Assembly: GCF_024753245.1 (NCBI RefSeq)
Contig: NZ_JANUGX010000025.1
Location: 1-64,000 of the forward strand
DNA length: 64,000 nt
Source: Massilia norwichensis
GTDB lineage: Bacteria; Pseudomonadota; Gammaproteobacteria; Burkholderiales; Burkholderiaceae_D
Reading direction: 5' to 3'
Shown: positions 8,621-19,958 of the stretch, one piece after another
Layout: each line of letters starts with the position of its first letter
Numbering within the stretch: position 1 is the first letter of the stretch
Program-made: the position numbers and the translations under genes
The notes under the pieces: model-generated
What the model was told of the DNA's origin: nothing
Databases searched by the model: none
The model's input: the letters and a program-made list of their open reading frames with translations, nothing else

Positions 8621-9298
8621 ATGATGCTGCATATTCCCGGCGTGCTCACGCCGGCGCAGGTGAAGACCATGCGCGAGCGCCTGGCGGCCACCGACTGGGT
8701 GGACGGCCGCGCCAGCGTCGGCAGCCAGGGCGCCCAGGTCAAGCGCAACCGCCAGCTGGCGGAAGGATCGCCGCTGGCGCTGGAGTTGGGCCAGCTCGTG
8801 AGCAGCGCGCTGATGGCCAATCCGCTGTTCTTTTCGAGCGCGCTGCCGCTGCGCATCCTGCCGCCTTTCTTCAACAGCTACGCGGGCGGCGAGCATTACG
8901 GGCCGCACGTCGACGGCGCCATCCGCGCCCAGCGCGGCGGCCCGGCGCTGCGCACCGACGTGTCCTGCACCGTGTTCCTGTCCGAGCCCGAGGAATACGA
9001 AGGCGGCGAGCTGACCGTGATCGATTCCTACGGCACCCACGAGGTCAAGCTGCCGGCCGGCGATGCGATCGTCTACCCGGCCACCAGCATCCACGAGGTG
9101 CGGCCCGTCACGTCCGGCGAGCGTATCGCGTCTTTCCTGTGGGTGCAGAGCATGGTGCGCGACGACTGGAAGCGCGCCATGCTGTACGAGCTGGATACCA
9201 ACATCCAGGCCTTGCGCGCCAGGCACGGCGACGGCCCGGAGCTGGTCGGACTGACCGGGCATTATCACAACCTGCTGCGGCAGTGGGCCGAGACCTGA
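8621..9298 (+). CDS. PKHD-type Fe(II)/2-oxoglutarate hydroxylase (PiuC/YbiX)
   Basis: A 225-residue non-haem iron dioxygenase. The iron triad is visible as His96 and Asp98 in GPHVDGA and His158 in SIHEV, with the 2-oxoglutarate-binding Arg168 in TSGERIASF. Length and motifs match the YbiX/PiuC family, whose genes lie beside catecholate siderophore receptors and are iron-regulated; the substrate is still not settled. It starts ten bases after the receptor stop and probably shares its Fur-controlled transcript. Confidence 0.92.
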   Translation: MMLHIPGVLTPAQVKTMRERLAATDWVDGRASVGSQGAQVKRNRQLAEGSPLALELGQLVSSALMANPLFFSSALPLRILPPFFNSYAGGEHYGPHVDGAIRAQRGGPALRTDVSCTVFLSEPEEYEGGELTVIDSYGTHEVKLPAGDAIVYPATSIHEVRPVTSGERIASFLWVQSMVRDDWKRAMLYELDTNIQALRARHGDGPELVGLTGHYHNLLRQWAET

Positions 9299-9320
9299 AC
9301 CTTCGTCGCAGGCGCCCCCG

Positions 9321-11282
9321 CTACTGCACGATCCGCACGACTGCATTCTCCGTCATCACATAGATCGCCCCCTGGTCATCCACGGCCATCCCGCTCATCA
9401 GATTCAGGCTGCCCGGCAGGGCGCCGGTGATCAGTCCGAACTGGTCGCGGCGTCCCGCGACCAGCTGGACCTTGCCGTCCGGCCCCAGCTTCTGCACGAC
9501 GGCCGGCTGCAGATAGGCGCTGGCCAGAAACAGGTTGCCGCCCGGGTCCACGGCGAGCCAGTTGAGGTAGGGCACATCGGCGCGGATCACCGTGACGCCG
9601 CCGCCGGCCGCGATCCTGACCACGCTGCTGTTGGCGGGGCCGGCAAACACATTGCCCTGTCTGTCCGCGACGATGGACCAGGGCTGGCCGACGCTGTCTT
9701 CGTGGGGCACGCTGTACACGGTGCTGACGACGCCACCCGCGCTCACCTTGCGGATGCGGTTTTCCAGCCAGTCCGGGAACACGTCCGTCGGGTTGGCGCG
9801 GTGCTCGTAGCAGTCGAGCAGGTAGAAGTTACCGGCGCCGTCGCGGGTGACGCCGCAGATGGTGTCGAAGCCGGCCTGGGCAGCGGCGCCGTCGGTCTGG
9901 CGCGGCGCGTTCGCGGAGCCGGCCAGCACCCGCAGGCTGCCGTTTTCGTCGGCCAGGTAGACCACCCGATTGGCCACGCCGACCAGGCTGCCCTGGTATG
10001 CCATGCCGCCGGTGAACCAGGTGATCGGGTTCTGGCCGGCGTCCTTGTCGGGCAGGTTCAGGGTCGTCACCACGCCGGCGCGGGTGATTTTGCGGACCTT
10101 GTTTTGCTGGACCAGGTAGAGCGTGTCCTTGCCGTCGAAGGTCAGCTGGTTGGCGCCGTCGGTGAAGCGCGCGGCGCTGCCCGTGCCATCGACCATGCCG
10201 CGCTGCGCAGCCTTGCCGGCCACGGTGCTGACGGCGCCGCCCGGGCCGATCTTGCGCACGACCCGATTGGCCATATCGGTCAGGAACACATTGCCCGCGC
10301 CATCGGTCACGATGCGGCCATCGCAGCCGGATTCGCTGCCGAAGCTGGCGTCGACGCCGGCGCCGTCCAGCGCACCGCGGCGGCTGGGCGAACCGGCCAG
10401 CACGCTGACCTGGCCGGCGGCGTCGGCCTTGTACAGCGTGCACTGCTCGAAGCCGTAGAGATTGCCGTCGCGGTCCACGGCGATGGCGGTGCCGGCGCTC
10501 AGCGAGGTGTCGAGCCTGGCGCCGGCCGGCGTCAGCTTGCGCACCTTGGCACCGCCGACCGCGATCACGAGGTTGCCGGCCTTGTCGAAGGCAAGGCCGG
10601 TCGCGGAGTAGCCGAGATAGAAAGGCTGCCCATGTTCGTAGCCGGCGACGTCGGACAGCGCCTGGGTTGCCGCGGCATGGGTGCGCACCTCGCCGCTGGC
10701 GCTCACGGTGCGGATTTTCTGGCTGTCGGCGACCCAGATCAGGCCCGCACTGTCGATCGCCAGCGCGCGCGGAAGGGTAAAGCTGGCCTGCTCGCCCATG
10801 CCGTCGGCGCTGCCCTCCGCATCGCTGCCCGCCAGTGTGGTTTGCGTGCCATCCTTCGCGATGCGCACGATGCGCCTGCCGAGGATCCCGATCAGGTTGC
10901 CGGCGCCGTCGGCTAGCAGAGCCTCGGGCGCCTGGGCCTCTGCGGGCAAGCCGACACCCTTCCAGAAGGTACCGAGCGTCGCATCGGCGCCGGTCCCGAT
11001 GGTGAGGGTGCGCACGGTGGGCCCGAAGTCGCCCACATACAGCACGCCGGCGCGGTCGATGGCCAGCGCCTTCGGCTCGCGCAGGCGGCCGACCGGGCCG
11101 TCCGCATCGCCGTCGCCGCCGATCGCACCGGCCAGCACGCTGATACCGCGTGGGATGGTCTGTACCGGCGGCGGTGGCATCACAGGGCCGGGTGGGTTGG
11201 CGTCACCGCCACCGCCGCCTCCGCAGGCGGACAGGACGAACAGCAGCGTGCTGAAGACGGGAGCGAAACGGTGGAGCTTCAT
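9321..11282 (-). CDS. NHL-repeat beta-propeller lipoprotein
   Basis: A 653-residue predicted lipoprotein: signal peptide with lipobox LSAC (Cys about residue 22) followed by a glycine run and a Pro-rich linker. The rest is built of repeated units of the type DGAGNLYVAD / IRKVSAGGVVSTVAG, with about ten copies of the DxxGN-lxxaD-xxRVRK pattern of NHL propellers. Such proteins sit on the membrane or cell surface and bind partners or carbohydrate; no catalytic motif is seen. The ribosome binding site AGGA is buried in a perfect inverted repeat just upstream (11284-11325). Confidence 0.85.
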   Translation of the reverse strand: MKLHRFAPVFSTLLFVLSACGGGGGGDANPPGPVMPPPPVQTIPRGISVLAGAIGGDGDADGPVGRLREPKALAIDRAGVLYVGDFGPTVRTLTIGTGADATLGTFWKGVGLPAEAQAPEALLADGAGNLIGILGRRIVRIAKDGTQTTLAGSDAEGSADGMGEQASFTLPRALAIDSAGLIWVADSQKIRTVSASGEVRTHAAATQALSDVAGYEHGQPFYLGYSATGLAFDKAGNLVIAVGGAKVRKLTPAGARLDTSLSAGTAIAVDRDGNLYGFEQCTLYKADAAGQVSVLAGSPSRRGALDGAGVDASFGSESGCDGRIVTDGAGNVFLTDMANRVVRKIGPGGAVSTVAGKAAQRGMVDGTGSAARFTDGANQLTFDGKDTLYLVQQNKVRKITRAGVVTTLNLPDKDAGQNPITWFTGGMAYQGSLVGVANRVVYLADENGSLRVLAGSANAPRQTDGAAAQAGFDTICGVTRDGAGNFYLLDCYEHRANPTDVFPDWLENRIRKVSAGGVVSTVYSVPHEDSVGQPWSIVADRQGNVFAGPANSSVVRIAAGGGVTVIRADVPYLNWLAVDPGGNLFLASAYLQPAVVQKLGPDGKVQLVAGRRDQFGLITGALPGSLNLMSGMAVDDQGAIYVMTENAVVRIVQ

Positions 11283-11283
11283 G

Positions 11284-11325
11284 GTCGGTATCCTGCATTC
11301 AATAGTGAACATGCAGGATACCGAC
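11284..11325 (-). promoter_or_regulatory. perfect 15 bp inverted repeat over the ribosome binding site
   Basis: GTCGGTATCCTGCAT at 11284-11298 is exactly repeated in reverse complement at 11311-11325 with a 12-base loop. On the minus-strand mRNA the 3' arm contains the AGGA Shine-Dalgarno of the NHL lipoprotein, whose ATG follows one base later. Folding would hide the ribosome site; it could also act as a weak terminator for the acyltransferase upstream. Confidence 0.7.
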
Positions 11326-11344
11326 TATTCCGGTGCGAATTTCC

Positions 11345-12478
11345 TCAGAATTTCACACCTGCGCGCGCACTGGCCTTATTCCCGCCGAACGCATTGCCGA
11401 TCGCGCGCCGCAGCACCGGTTCGCCATGCCGTGCGATCAGCCAGGCTACTACGCCGACGGCCGCCATCGCCAGCGCGAGCGCCGCCGCATGCGGCAGACC
11501 GCGCGACAGCCCGGCGTGCAGCATGAAGCCGCCCAGGATTTCATGCAGCAGGTAGAAGGGATAGGTGACCAGCCCCAGCGTGCGCACCAGGGTAGCCAGC
11601 CGTGCCGGCGGCACCCAGGCCTGCGCATGCCGCAGCGCGACGAAGATGGCGCAGGTGCAGGCCGCGAAGATCGCCAGCGCGCCCGCCACCAGGAAGCCGA
11701 TGCTCAGCGGGCCATGCGCGCCCACTGCATAGCTGCTCACGATCTGGGCTGCGCGCGTATGGATCTCCAGCCCGGCGCCGGCCAGCGCCAGCGCCAGCAG
11801 CAGCCAGTCGATGCCGGCGAGCCGGTGCCGGCTGTTCAGCAGCCAGAAGTACATCCCGGTCGCGAAATAGATCCCGTGGCGCAGCAGCAGCATGTTCTTC
11901 GGCCCGTAGCCGAAGTCGAACCAGCCGAGGGCGCCGGCGCTGCGCGTGGCGGCGAACAGGAACACCACATACGGCAGGCTGGCGACGACCAGCAGCCGCG
12001 CCACCGCCACGAAGCGCCTTGCGCCGCCGCCCACGATGGACAGCAGGATCAGCGCATAGAAGGCCAGTTCGATCGGCAGCGTCCAGTAGGCGCTGGTCAG
12101 GAAGGTATTGCCGAGCAGGGCCAGCGAAAACGCCAGGCCCTTGAGCGAAGGATCGACCCACACGCCCACCGCACCGAATGTCGCCACCGGCACCGCCAGC
12201 AGGAGGCCGAAGTTGACGATGGCGGCCAGCCACGCGGCCGGATACAGGCGCAGGAAGCGGCTTCTCAGGAATTGCAGGGGCGTGGCCCGGGCGGCGGAGT
12301 TGGCGATGACGACGCCCGAGATCACGAAGAAGATCTGCACCCCGATCCAGCCGAAGGGCATGGTCGACACCATCTGCGGATTGTGCCAGGTAAGGTGGAA
12401 TGCGCAGACCATGAGGGTGCACAGGAAGCGGACGAGGTCCAGGCCGTACACGTAGGGAGTGGGGCGGTGATCGGTCAT
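11345..12478 (-). CDS. acyltransferase family 3 membrane protein
   Basis: A 377-residue integral membrane protein of the acyltransferase-3 (OafA/OatA-like) family. The N-terminus has the family's YGLDLVRFLCTLMVCAFHLT helix with the conserved histidine, followed by GVQIFFVISG and about ten hydrophobic helices. Members transfer acetyl or other acyl groups to sugars, peptidoglycan or exported metabolites across the inner membrane. It lacks the extra SGNH domain of OafA-like fusions. Neighbours give no pathway; the NHL lipoprotein downstream may be co-transcribed across 62 bases. Confidence 0.86.
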   Translation of the reverse strand: MTDHRPTPYVYGLDLVRFLCTLMVCAFHLTWHNPQMVSTMPFGWIGVQIFFVISGVVIANSAARATPLQFLRSRFLRLYPAAWLAAIVNFGLLLAVPVATFGAVGVWVDPSLKGLAFSLALLGNTFLTSAYWTLPIELAFYALILLSIVGGGARRFVAVARLLVVASLPYVVFLFAATRSAGALGWFDFGYGPKNMLLLRHGIYFATGMYFWLLNSRHRLAGIDWLLLALALAGAGLEIHTRAAQIVSSYAVGAHGPLSIGFLVAGALAIFAACTCAIFVALRHAQAWVPPARLATLVRTLGLVTYPFYLLHEILGGFMLHAGLSRGLPHAAALALAMAAVGVVAWLIARHGEPVLRRAIGNAFGGNKASARAGVKF

Positions 12479-12504
12479 GCGGTGGGCGAGGGGAGGTTGA
12501 AAGG

Positions 12505-12542
12505 AAAAAAGGCCGGAACCTTTGCGGGTTCCGGCCTTTTTT
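12505..12542 (-). terminator. rho-independent terminator after acnA (bidirectional shape)
   Basis: GGCCGGAACC and GGTTCCGGCC pair around a TTTGCG loop, with A and T runs on both sides. On the minus strand it begins 17 bases after the acnA stop. Confidence 0.88.
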
Positions 12543-12558
12543 GCGTTAGCTGTTCAGC

Positions 12559-15267
<2,709 letters not shown>

Positions 15268-15309
15268 GAATTCTCCTTCAAAAGAGGATTTTGTTAACTA
15301 CTTAAAGCG

Positions 15310-15837
15310 TCAGCTTTTCTGTTGCGAAGGGGCGGCCGCCACCAGCGGCTTGGCCTGTTCGGCGTTCTTGCATTCGTTGGCCAACTGGCGGTTCTGCTTC
15401 GAGTCGAGCAGGATGCCCTTGCTCGGGATGCCGATCCAGATCAGGCCGAACTTCGTGTTCTCGAAACGCAAGGCGCCGGTGGTGGTGCCCACGCGCTCGA
15501 GGCGGTGCAGGCGGTTCTTCCAGCGCAATGCGATGTGGCCACTGTCCTTCTCGTTGGTGTAGATGGTGACCTTGTTGTTCAGCTCGCACGCGTAATCGGC
15601 GACCACGGTATCGGTGATATCCGGTTCCGGCTCGTCCGCGAGCACTTCCTGCTTGGGTTCTTCTTTCTTGGCCTTTTTCGACTTGGCCTTTTCTTTTTCT
15701 TTCAGGACCTTGGTCGCTTTCGGGTGCGTTTCGTGGTCCTTGTCGGCTGCGGATGCGGGCGCGCAAAGGGCGGCGGCCGCGAGCGCGAATGCGGCCGCAA
15801 GCGCGCAGGCGGCGGGTGATTTCAGGGTGATGGCCAT
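15310..15837 (-). CDS. secreted protein with MliC-like C-terminal domain
   Basis: A 175-residue exported protein. Signal peptide about residues 1-31 (ALCAPASAA), then a highly charged lysine/glutamate linker (about residues 36-60), then a domain of about 80 residues with YACELNNKVTIYTNEKDSGH, a GLIWIGIPSKGILLD stretch and a late cysteine (ANECKN). Cysteine spacing and the W-x-G pattern resemble MliC/PliC inhibitors of C-type lysozyme, but the match is by eye. The start overlaps the stop of the CitE-like gene by one base, so the two are translationally coupled; the reason for that link is not clear. Confidence 0.65.
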   Translation of the reverse strand: MAITLKSPAACALAAAFALAAAALCAPASAADKDHETHPKATKVLKEKEKAKSKKAKKEEPKQEVLADEPEPDITDTVVADYACELNNKVTIYTNEKDSGHIALRWKNRLHRLERVGTTTGALRFENTKFGLIWIGIPSKGILLDSKQNRQLANECKNAEQAKPLVAAAPSQQKS

Positions 15838-16835
15838 CAGATGGATTCCGGTTGGTTGACGAGTGCCGCCGCGGCATCTGGCAGCGCAAGGCCGGCCAGC
15901 TTCGCGCGCTGCAACACCGTCCAATAATATCGGTAGCTGGCGCGGTCGTGCAAGCGGCCATGCTGGGCAATCGGGCCCCAATCTGCTGCCATCGCTTCGA
16001 GCAGGATGTTTGTTGCTTCGTTCACTTCCGACACGCGCGGGGTGAAGGCCTTGACGATCGGCTTGATCTGGTCAGGGTGGATGCTCCACATGCGCGTGAA
16101 GCCGAACTCGCCGGCGGCGCGGGTGGCGTCATTGGCGACAACCGCGCTGTCCTTGATATCGGTCGTCACATTATGCGAAGGGACCTTATCGTGCGCATGA
16201 CATGCCGCAACCATCTCCAGCTTCGCTCGTACTACCAACGGATGGGTAAATTGTCCCGGCGTACGCATCGCGGCGCCGGGGATCGCGCCGTAATGGCTCG
16301 ATACGAAATCCATGATGCCGAAGGACAAGCATTCGACCTGGGGCAGGGCGGCGATCGCATAGGCGTCGTGCAGCGCGCCATGGGTCTCGATCAGCACGTG
16401 CAGCGGGATCGGCTTGTCCGCGGGGCGTCCAGCCTTCTCGGCGATGGCGTTGACGAGCTGTTGCGCACGCAGCACATCGGCCACGCCGTTCGGCTTCGGC
16501 AGCACCACATAGGCCAGCTTCGAGGCGGCGTTGCCGACGATGATCCCGACATCGTGCGCGAAATGCGCGCTGCCGACGTCGTGCAGGCGCGCGCCGATGC
16601 GTCCGAAGCGATTGCCTTCGTCGTTCAGCAGGCTGGCGACCAGCTGGGCATGTTCACGCTCGTTGCCGGCGCTGGCGCCGTCCTCGCAGTCGAAGGTGAT
16701 GTCGAAAACCGGGCCAAGCTCTTGTTGCAGGGCCATCGATTTGCGCATCAGCTTCTCGCTGCCGGCGTAATGGTCGCAGGCAGGGAGCAGCAGCGGCTGG
16801 CGTTGGCCCTGGAATAAAACCTCGGAGGGGTGCAT
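15837..16835 (-). CDS. HpcH/HpaI aldolase / citrate lyase beta-like protein (CitE family)
   Basis: A 332-residue TIM-barrel lyase of the CitE family. Visible motifs are the acidic metal site FDCEDGA, a central LIETHGALHDAYAI that carries the second acidic ligand, and late MWSIHPDQI. The family includes malyl-CoA and citramalyl-CoA lyases and malyl-CoA thioesterases. GGAGGGG lies upstream of the ATG at 16835. No citD/citF partners are nearby, so it is a stand-alone enzyme, probably cleaving or hydrolysing a CoA ester linked to the TCA cycle; mdh lies immediately upstream beyond a repeat. Confidence 0.85.
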   Translation of the reverse strand: MHPSEVLFQGQRQPLLLPACDHYAGSEKLMRKSMALQQELGPVFDITFDCEDGASAGNEREHAQLVASLLNDEGNRFGRIGARLHDVGSAHFAHDVGIIVGNAASKLAYVVLPKPNGVADVLRAQQLVNAIAEKAGRPADKPIPLHVLIETHGALHDAYAIAALPQVECLSFGIMDFVSSHYGAIPGAAMRTPGQFTHPLVVRAKLEMVAACHAHDKVPSHNVTTDIKDSAVVANDATRAAGEFGFTRMWSIHPDQIKPIVKAFTPRVSEVNEATNILLEAMAADWGPIAQHGRLHDRASYRYYWTVLQRAKLAGLALPDAAAALVNQPESI

Positions 16836-16854
16836 GTCAGATACGGTATATAAC

Positions 16855-16944
16855 CCGTCGTCCCCGCGAAGGCGGGGACCCAAGTTTGGCAGGCGCTAAC
16901 GAAACGCACGCAGAACTTGGGTCCCCGCCTGCGCGGGGACGACG
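16855..16944. repeat. REPIN-like paired inverted repeat, diverged family A copy
   Basis: Left arm at 16856-16885 contains CGTCGTCCCCGCGAAGGCGG; right arm at 16914-16944 is its near reverse complement (ACTTGGGTCCCCGCCTGCGC and on). About 28 bases separate them. Located between mdh and the CitE-like gene. It shares the CCCCGCG-CGCGGGG core with the copies at 3369 and 57181 but has GAC in place of ATGAC-type ends. Confidence 0.78.
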
Positions 16945-16954
16945 ATTTTCGAAA

Positions 16955-17947
16955 TTACTGGCCCAGCAGGTGAGCGACGCCAGCCTTCTCTTCGTTCAGT
17001 TCGTTCAGGGTGACATTGATGCGCTCTTGCGAGAACTGGTCGATGTCCAGGCCCTGCACGATGGTGTACTCGCCGTTTTCGGTGGTCACCGGGAAGCCGA
17101 ACATGGTGCCTTCCGGGATGCCGTACGAACCGTCCGACGGGATGCCCATGGTGGTCCACTTGCCGTTGGTGCCCAGGATCCAGTCGCGCACGTGGTCGAT
17201 CGCTGCGTTGGCGGCCGAGGCTGCCGACGAGGCGCCGCGGGCGTCGATGATCGCTGCGCCGCGCTTGCCGACGGTCGGCAGGAAGGTGTCGCGGTTCCAG
17301 ACGTCGTCGTTGATCAGATCCTTGACGGACTGGCCATCGGCGGTGGCGAAGCGGTAGTCGGCGTACATGGTCGGCGAGTGGTTGCCCCACACGACCATCT
17401 TTTCGATCGAACCGACCGGCTTGCCGGTCTTGGCGGCAACCTGCGACAGGGCGCGGTTGTGGTCCAGGCGCAGCATGGCGGTGAAGTTCTTGGCCGGCAG
17501 GTTCGGGGCCGACTTCATGGCGATGTAGGCGTTGGTGTTGGCCGGGTTGCCGACCACCAGCACTTTGACGTTACGCGACGCGACGGCGTCCAGGGCCTTG
17601 CCCTGCACGGTGAAGATCTGAGCGTTGGCTTCCAGCAGGTCCTTGCGTTCCATGCCAGGACCGCGCGGACGGGCGCCGACCAGCAGGGCGACGTCGGCAT
17701 CCTTGAAGGCGGTCATCGGGTCGCTGTGTGCGGTCATGCCGGCCAGCAGCGGGAATGCGCAGTCGTCGATCTCCATCATGACGCCCTTGAGCGCCTTCTG
17801 TGCTTTCTCGTTGTCGATCTCGAGCAGCTGCAGGATGACGGGCTGGTCCTTGCCCAGCATGTCGCCGTTGGCGATGCGGAACAGCAGGGAATAGCCGATC
17901 TGGCCGGCCGCGCCGGTCACAGCGACGCGCATTGGGGTTTTAGCCAT
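16955..17947 (-). CDS. mdh: malate dehydrogenase
   Basis: A 330-residue NAD-dependent malate dehydrogenase, converting malate to oxaloacetate. The dinucleotide-binding GAAGQIGYSLL is near the N-terminus; the substrate-binding arginine lies in RPRGPGMERKDLL; VVGNPANTNA and the catalytic-histidine region VVWGNHSPTMYADY follow. Of the long (about 325 residue) bacterial/cytosolic type. GGAG eight bases upstream supports the ATG at 17947. It is divergent from a GntR regulator, with a perfect palindrome between them. Confidence 0.97.
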   Translation of the reverse strand: MAKTPMRVAVTGAAGQIGYSLLFRIANGDMLGKDQPVILQLLEIDNEKAQKALKGVMMEIDDCAFPLLAGMTAHSDPMTAFKDADVALLVGARPRGPGMERKDLLEANAQIFTVQGKALDAVASRNVKVLVVGNPANTNAYIAMKSAPNLPAKNFTAMLRLDHNRALSQVAAKTGKPVGSIEKMVVWGNHSPTMYADYRFATADGQSVKDLINDDVWNRDTFLPTVGKRGAAIIDARGASSAASAANAAIDHVRDWILGTNGKWTTMGIPSDGSYGIPEGTMFGFPVTTENGEYTIVQGLDIDQFSQERINVTLNELNEEKAGVAHLLGQ

Positions 17948-18078
17948 GATGAATCTCCAAAGGGGTTCGGGGAAAATGCAATCATACCAAAAGCGCATCC
18001 GGGTTTCGGGGCGTTTGGCCGATAGCGATCGACCGGGAGTGTAGTCCTCGGGTATTCCATCTGTCAATTCATATCATA

Positions 18079-18094
18079 TGTCTTATATAAGACA
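18079..18094. promoter_or_regulatory. candidate GntR operator (perfect 16 bp palindrome)
   Basis: TGTCTTATATAAGACA is fully symmetric and lies in the 188-base divergent region between mdh and the GntR gene, 41 bases before the regulator's ATG. The TCT-TATA-AGA symmetry is what HutC-type GntR dimers bind. No second copy was found upstream of acnA, sdhC, gltA or odhA in this window. Confidence 0.72.
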
Positions 18095-18135
18095 CATAAT
18101 CTTTCCCTGGACGCACTGGACGCAGAGGGGGATTT

Positions 18136-18960
18136 ATGAAAAAATCGTGGTCTATGAACCAGGTCCCGTCCAATCCGAACAGCAATGGCGCCCCAAACAG
18201 CAACGCGGGCGGCGCCGGCAACGCTGCCTCCGGAACTGGATCTTCCCCCACGTTTTCGCCGCTGTACCAGCAGATCAAGGCCCTGATTACCCAGAGCCTG
18301 CAGTCCGGTGAGTGGAAGCCGGGCGAACTCATCCCCTCCGAAGTCGAGCTGGCCGGCCGCTACAAGGTCAGCCAGGGCACGGTGCGCAAGGCGATCGACG
18401 AGCTCGCGGCCGAGAACCTCGTGGTGCGGCGCCAGGGGAAGGGGACGTTTGTCGCCACCCACAACGAGGCGCGCGCCCACTTCCGCTTCCTGAAGCTGAT
18501 GCCCGACGAGGGCGTGTCCCAGCATCCCGATCACCAGTACGTCGAGGTCAAGCGCATCCGTGCCGCCGCCGAGGTGGCGCGCCTGCTCGACCTGAAGTCG
18601 GGCGATGCGGTGGTGTATATCAAGCGCGTGATGTCCTTCGACGGCGTGCCGACGATCCTGGAAGAGCTGTGGCTGCCGGGGCAGTTGTTCAAGGGACTGA
18701 CGGCGGAGCGCCTGGCGGAATACAAGGGGCCGATGTACGGCCTGTTCGAATCGGAGTTCGGCACCCGCATGATCCGCGCGACCGAAAAGATCCGCGCGGT
18801 GGCCGCGGATGCGAGCGCGGCCGAATACCTGAAAGTGCCCGAGGGAACGCCGCTGCTGTGCGCGGACCGGGTCTCTTTCACCTATGGAGACAAGGCGGTG
18901 GAATTGCGGCGGGGTTTGTATCTGACCTCGTCGTTCCATTACCAGAACGAATTGTCCTGA
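18136..18960 (+). CDS. GntR-family (HutC-type, UTRA domain) regulator of TCA genes
   Basis: A 274-residue regulator. An unusual Asn/Gly/Ser-rich leader (about residues 8-38) precedes the winged HTH at about 40-110, with IPSEVELAGRYKVSQGTVRK and the wing RRQGKGTFV. The C-terminal part is a UTRA ligand-binding domain (ILEELWLPGQLF, YTYGDKAVELRRG-like end). It stands between mdh and the sdh operon, an arrangement conserved in betaproteobacteria, so control of succinate/malate metabolism is likely, with a TCA intermediate or CoA ester as effector. The sdhC start lies 184 bases downstream. Confidence 0.9.
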   Translation: MKKSWSMNQVPSNPNSNGAPNSNAGGAGNAASGTGSSPTFSPLYQQIKALITQSLQSGEWKPGELIPSEVELAGRYKVSQGTVRKAIDELAAENLVVRRQGKGTFVATHNEARAHFRFLKLMPDEGVSQHPDHQYVEVKRIRAAAEVARLLDLKSGDAVVYIKRVMSFDGVPTILEELWLPGQLFKGLTAERLAEYKGPMYGLFESEFGTRMIRATEKIRAVAADASAAEYLKVPEGTPLLCADRVSFTYGDKAVELRRGLYLTSSFHYQNELS

Positions 18961-19144
18961 ATAGTTTTTGTACAAGCTCTATGCTGGTGCAGGATTCGCA
19001 TTGTGCGAGTAAAATGGATTGGTTTTGGGAAAGCGAAGACGAAGCCCGGTCGACGTTCTCCCGGAGTCCGGAAACGGCTCCGAGCAGGTCGCAAAATCGA
19101 TGAGTCTGGGTTGAACAATTTAGAGTATTTGAGGGAGGTGTTGC

Positions 19145-19576
19145 ATGTCCGAAGCCGTGAGAGAGGCTCAAAAAAAGGGCCGACCGGTCATCCGTAACGT
19201 CGATTTTGGCGACATTACTTACCGGGGTTACTACAAACAGCCGCCGTCGGCGATTGTCTCGATCCTGCACCGCGTCAGCGGCGCCGGCCTGTTCCTGTTC
19301 CTGCCGTTCCTGCTCTGGCTGCTCCAGGAAAGCCTGCGTTCGGAAATCTCGTTCGCGCACTTCGCGGGCGTCGTCAGCCACCCGTTCACCAAGATCATCA
19401 TCCTCGGCCTGTCGTGGGCATACCTGCACCACTTCACCGCCGGCGTGCGCCACCTGTTCATGGACAACCACATCGCCCTGGACAAGGACGATTCGCAGCG
19501 CACCGCGCGCTGGGTGCTGACCATCAGCCTGGTGCTGACCCTGCTGGTCGCCCTCAAACTGTTCGGAGTGTTTTAA
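19145..19576 (+). CDS. sdhC: succinate dehydrogenase cytochrome b556 subunit
   Basis: A 143-residue inner-membrane subunit of complex II. SILHRVSGAGLF carries the conserved Ser/Arg of the quinone site in the first of three hydrophobic helices, and SWAYLHHFTAGVRHLF carries the haem-ligating histidine in the second. GGGAGG precedes the ATG. First gene of sdhCDAB; the 184 bases before it, after gntR, probably contain the operon promoter, but no strong consensus stands out. Confidence 0.95.
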   Translation: MSEAVREAQKKGRPVIRNVDFGDITYRGYYKQPPSAIVSILHRVSGAGLFLFLPFLLWLLQESLRSEISFAHFAGVVSHPFTKIIILGLSWAYLHHFTAGVRHLFMDNHIALDKDDSQRTARWVLTISLVLTLLVALKLFGVF

Positions 19577-19578
19577 TC

Positions 19579-19956
19579 ATGCAAGGTACGAATACTAAAA
19601 AGAATATTGGCCAGCGCCGCCTGGTCGTCGGTGCCCACTACGGCATGCGCGACTGGCTGGCCCAGCGCCTGACCGCGATCCTGATGGCGGTCTTCACCAT
19701 CGTCCTGCTGGTCTCCTTCCTGACCGGTCAGAATTTCACCTACGAAGGCTGGGCCGGGCTGTTCGCACGCCAGTGGTTCAAGCTGTTCACCATGGTGACC
19801 TTCTTCGGCATGTTCTACCACGTGTGGGTCGGCGTGCGTGACATCTGGATGGACTACATCAAACCGGTCGGCATCCGCCTGACCCTGCAGACTCTCACGC
19901 TGCTGTGGCTGCTCGGCTGCGCGGCCTGGACTGTGCAAATTCTCTGGAGCGTTTAA
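19579..19956 (+). CDS. sdhD: succinate dehydrogenase membrane anchor subunit
   Basis: A 125-residue membrane anchor of complex II with three hydrophobic helices. The first motif VGAHYGMRDWLAQRLTA and the helix with FFGMFYHVWVGVRDIWMDY, including the haem-ligand histidine and the quinone-site tyrosine/aspartate region, are family-typical. It begins two bases after the sdhC stop and ends two bases before the sdhA start. Confidence 0.94.
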   Translation: MQGTNTKKNIGQRRLVVGAHYGMRDWLAQRLTAILMAVFTIVLLVSFLTGQNFTYEGWAGLFARQWFKLFTMVTFFGMFYHVWVGVRDIWMDYIKPVGIRLTLQTLTLLWLLGCAAWTVQILWSV

Positions 19957-19958
19957 TC

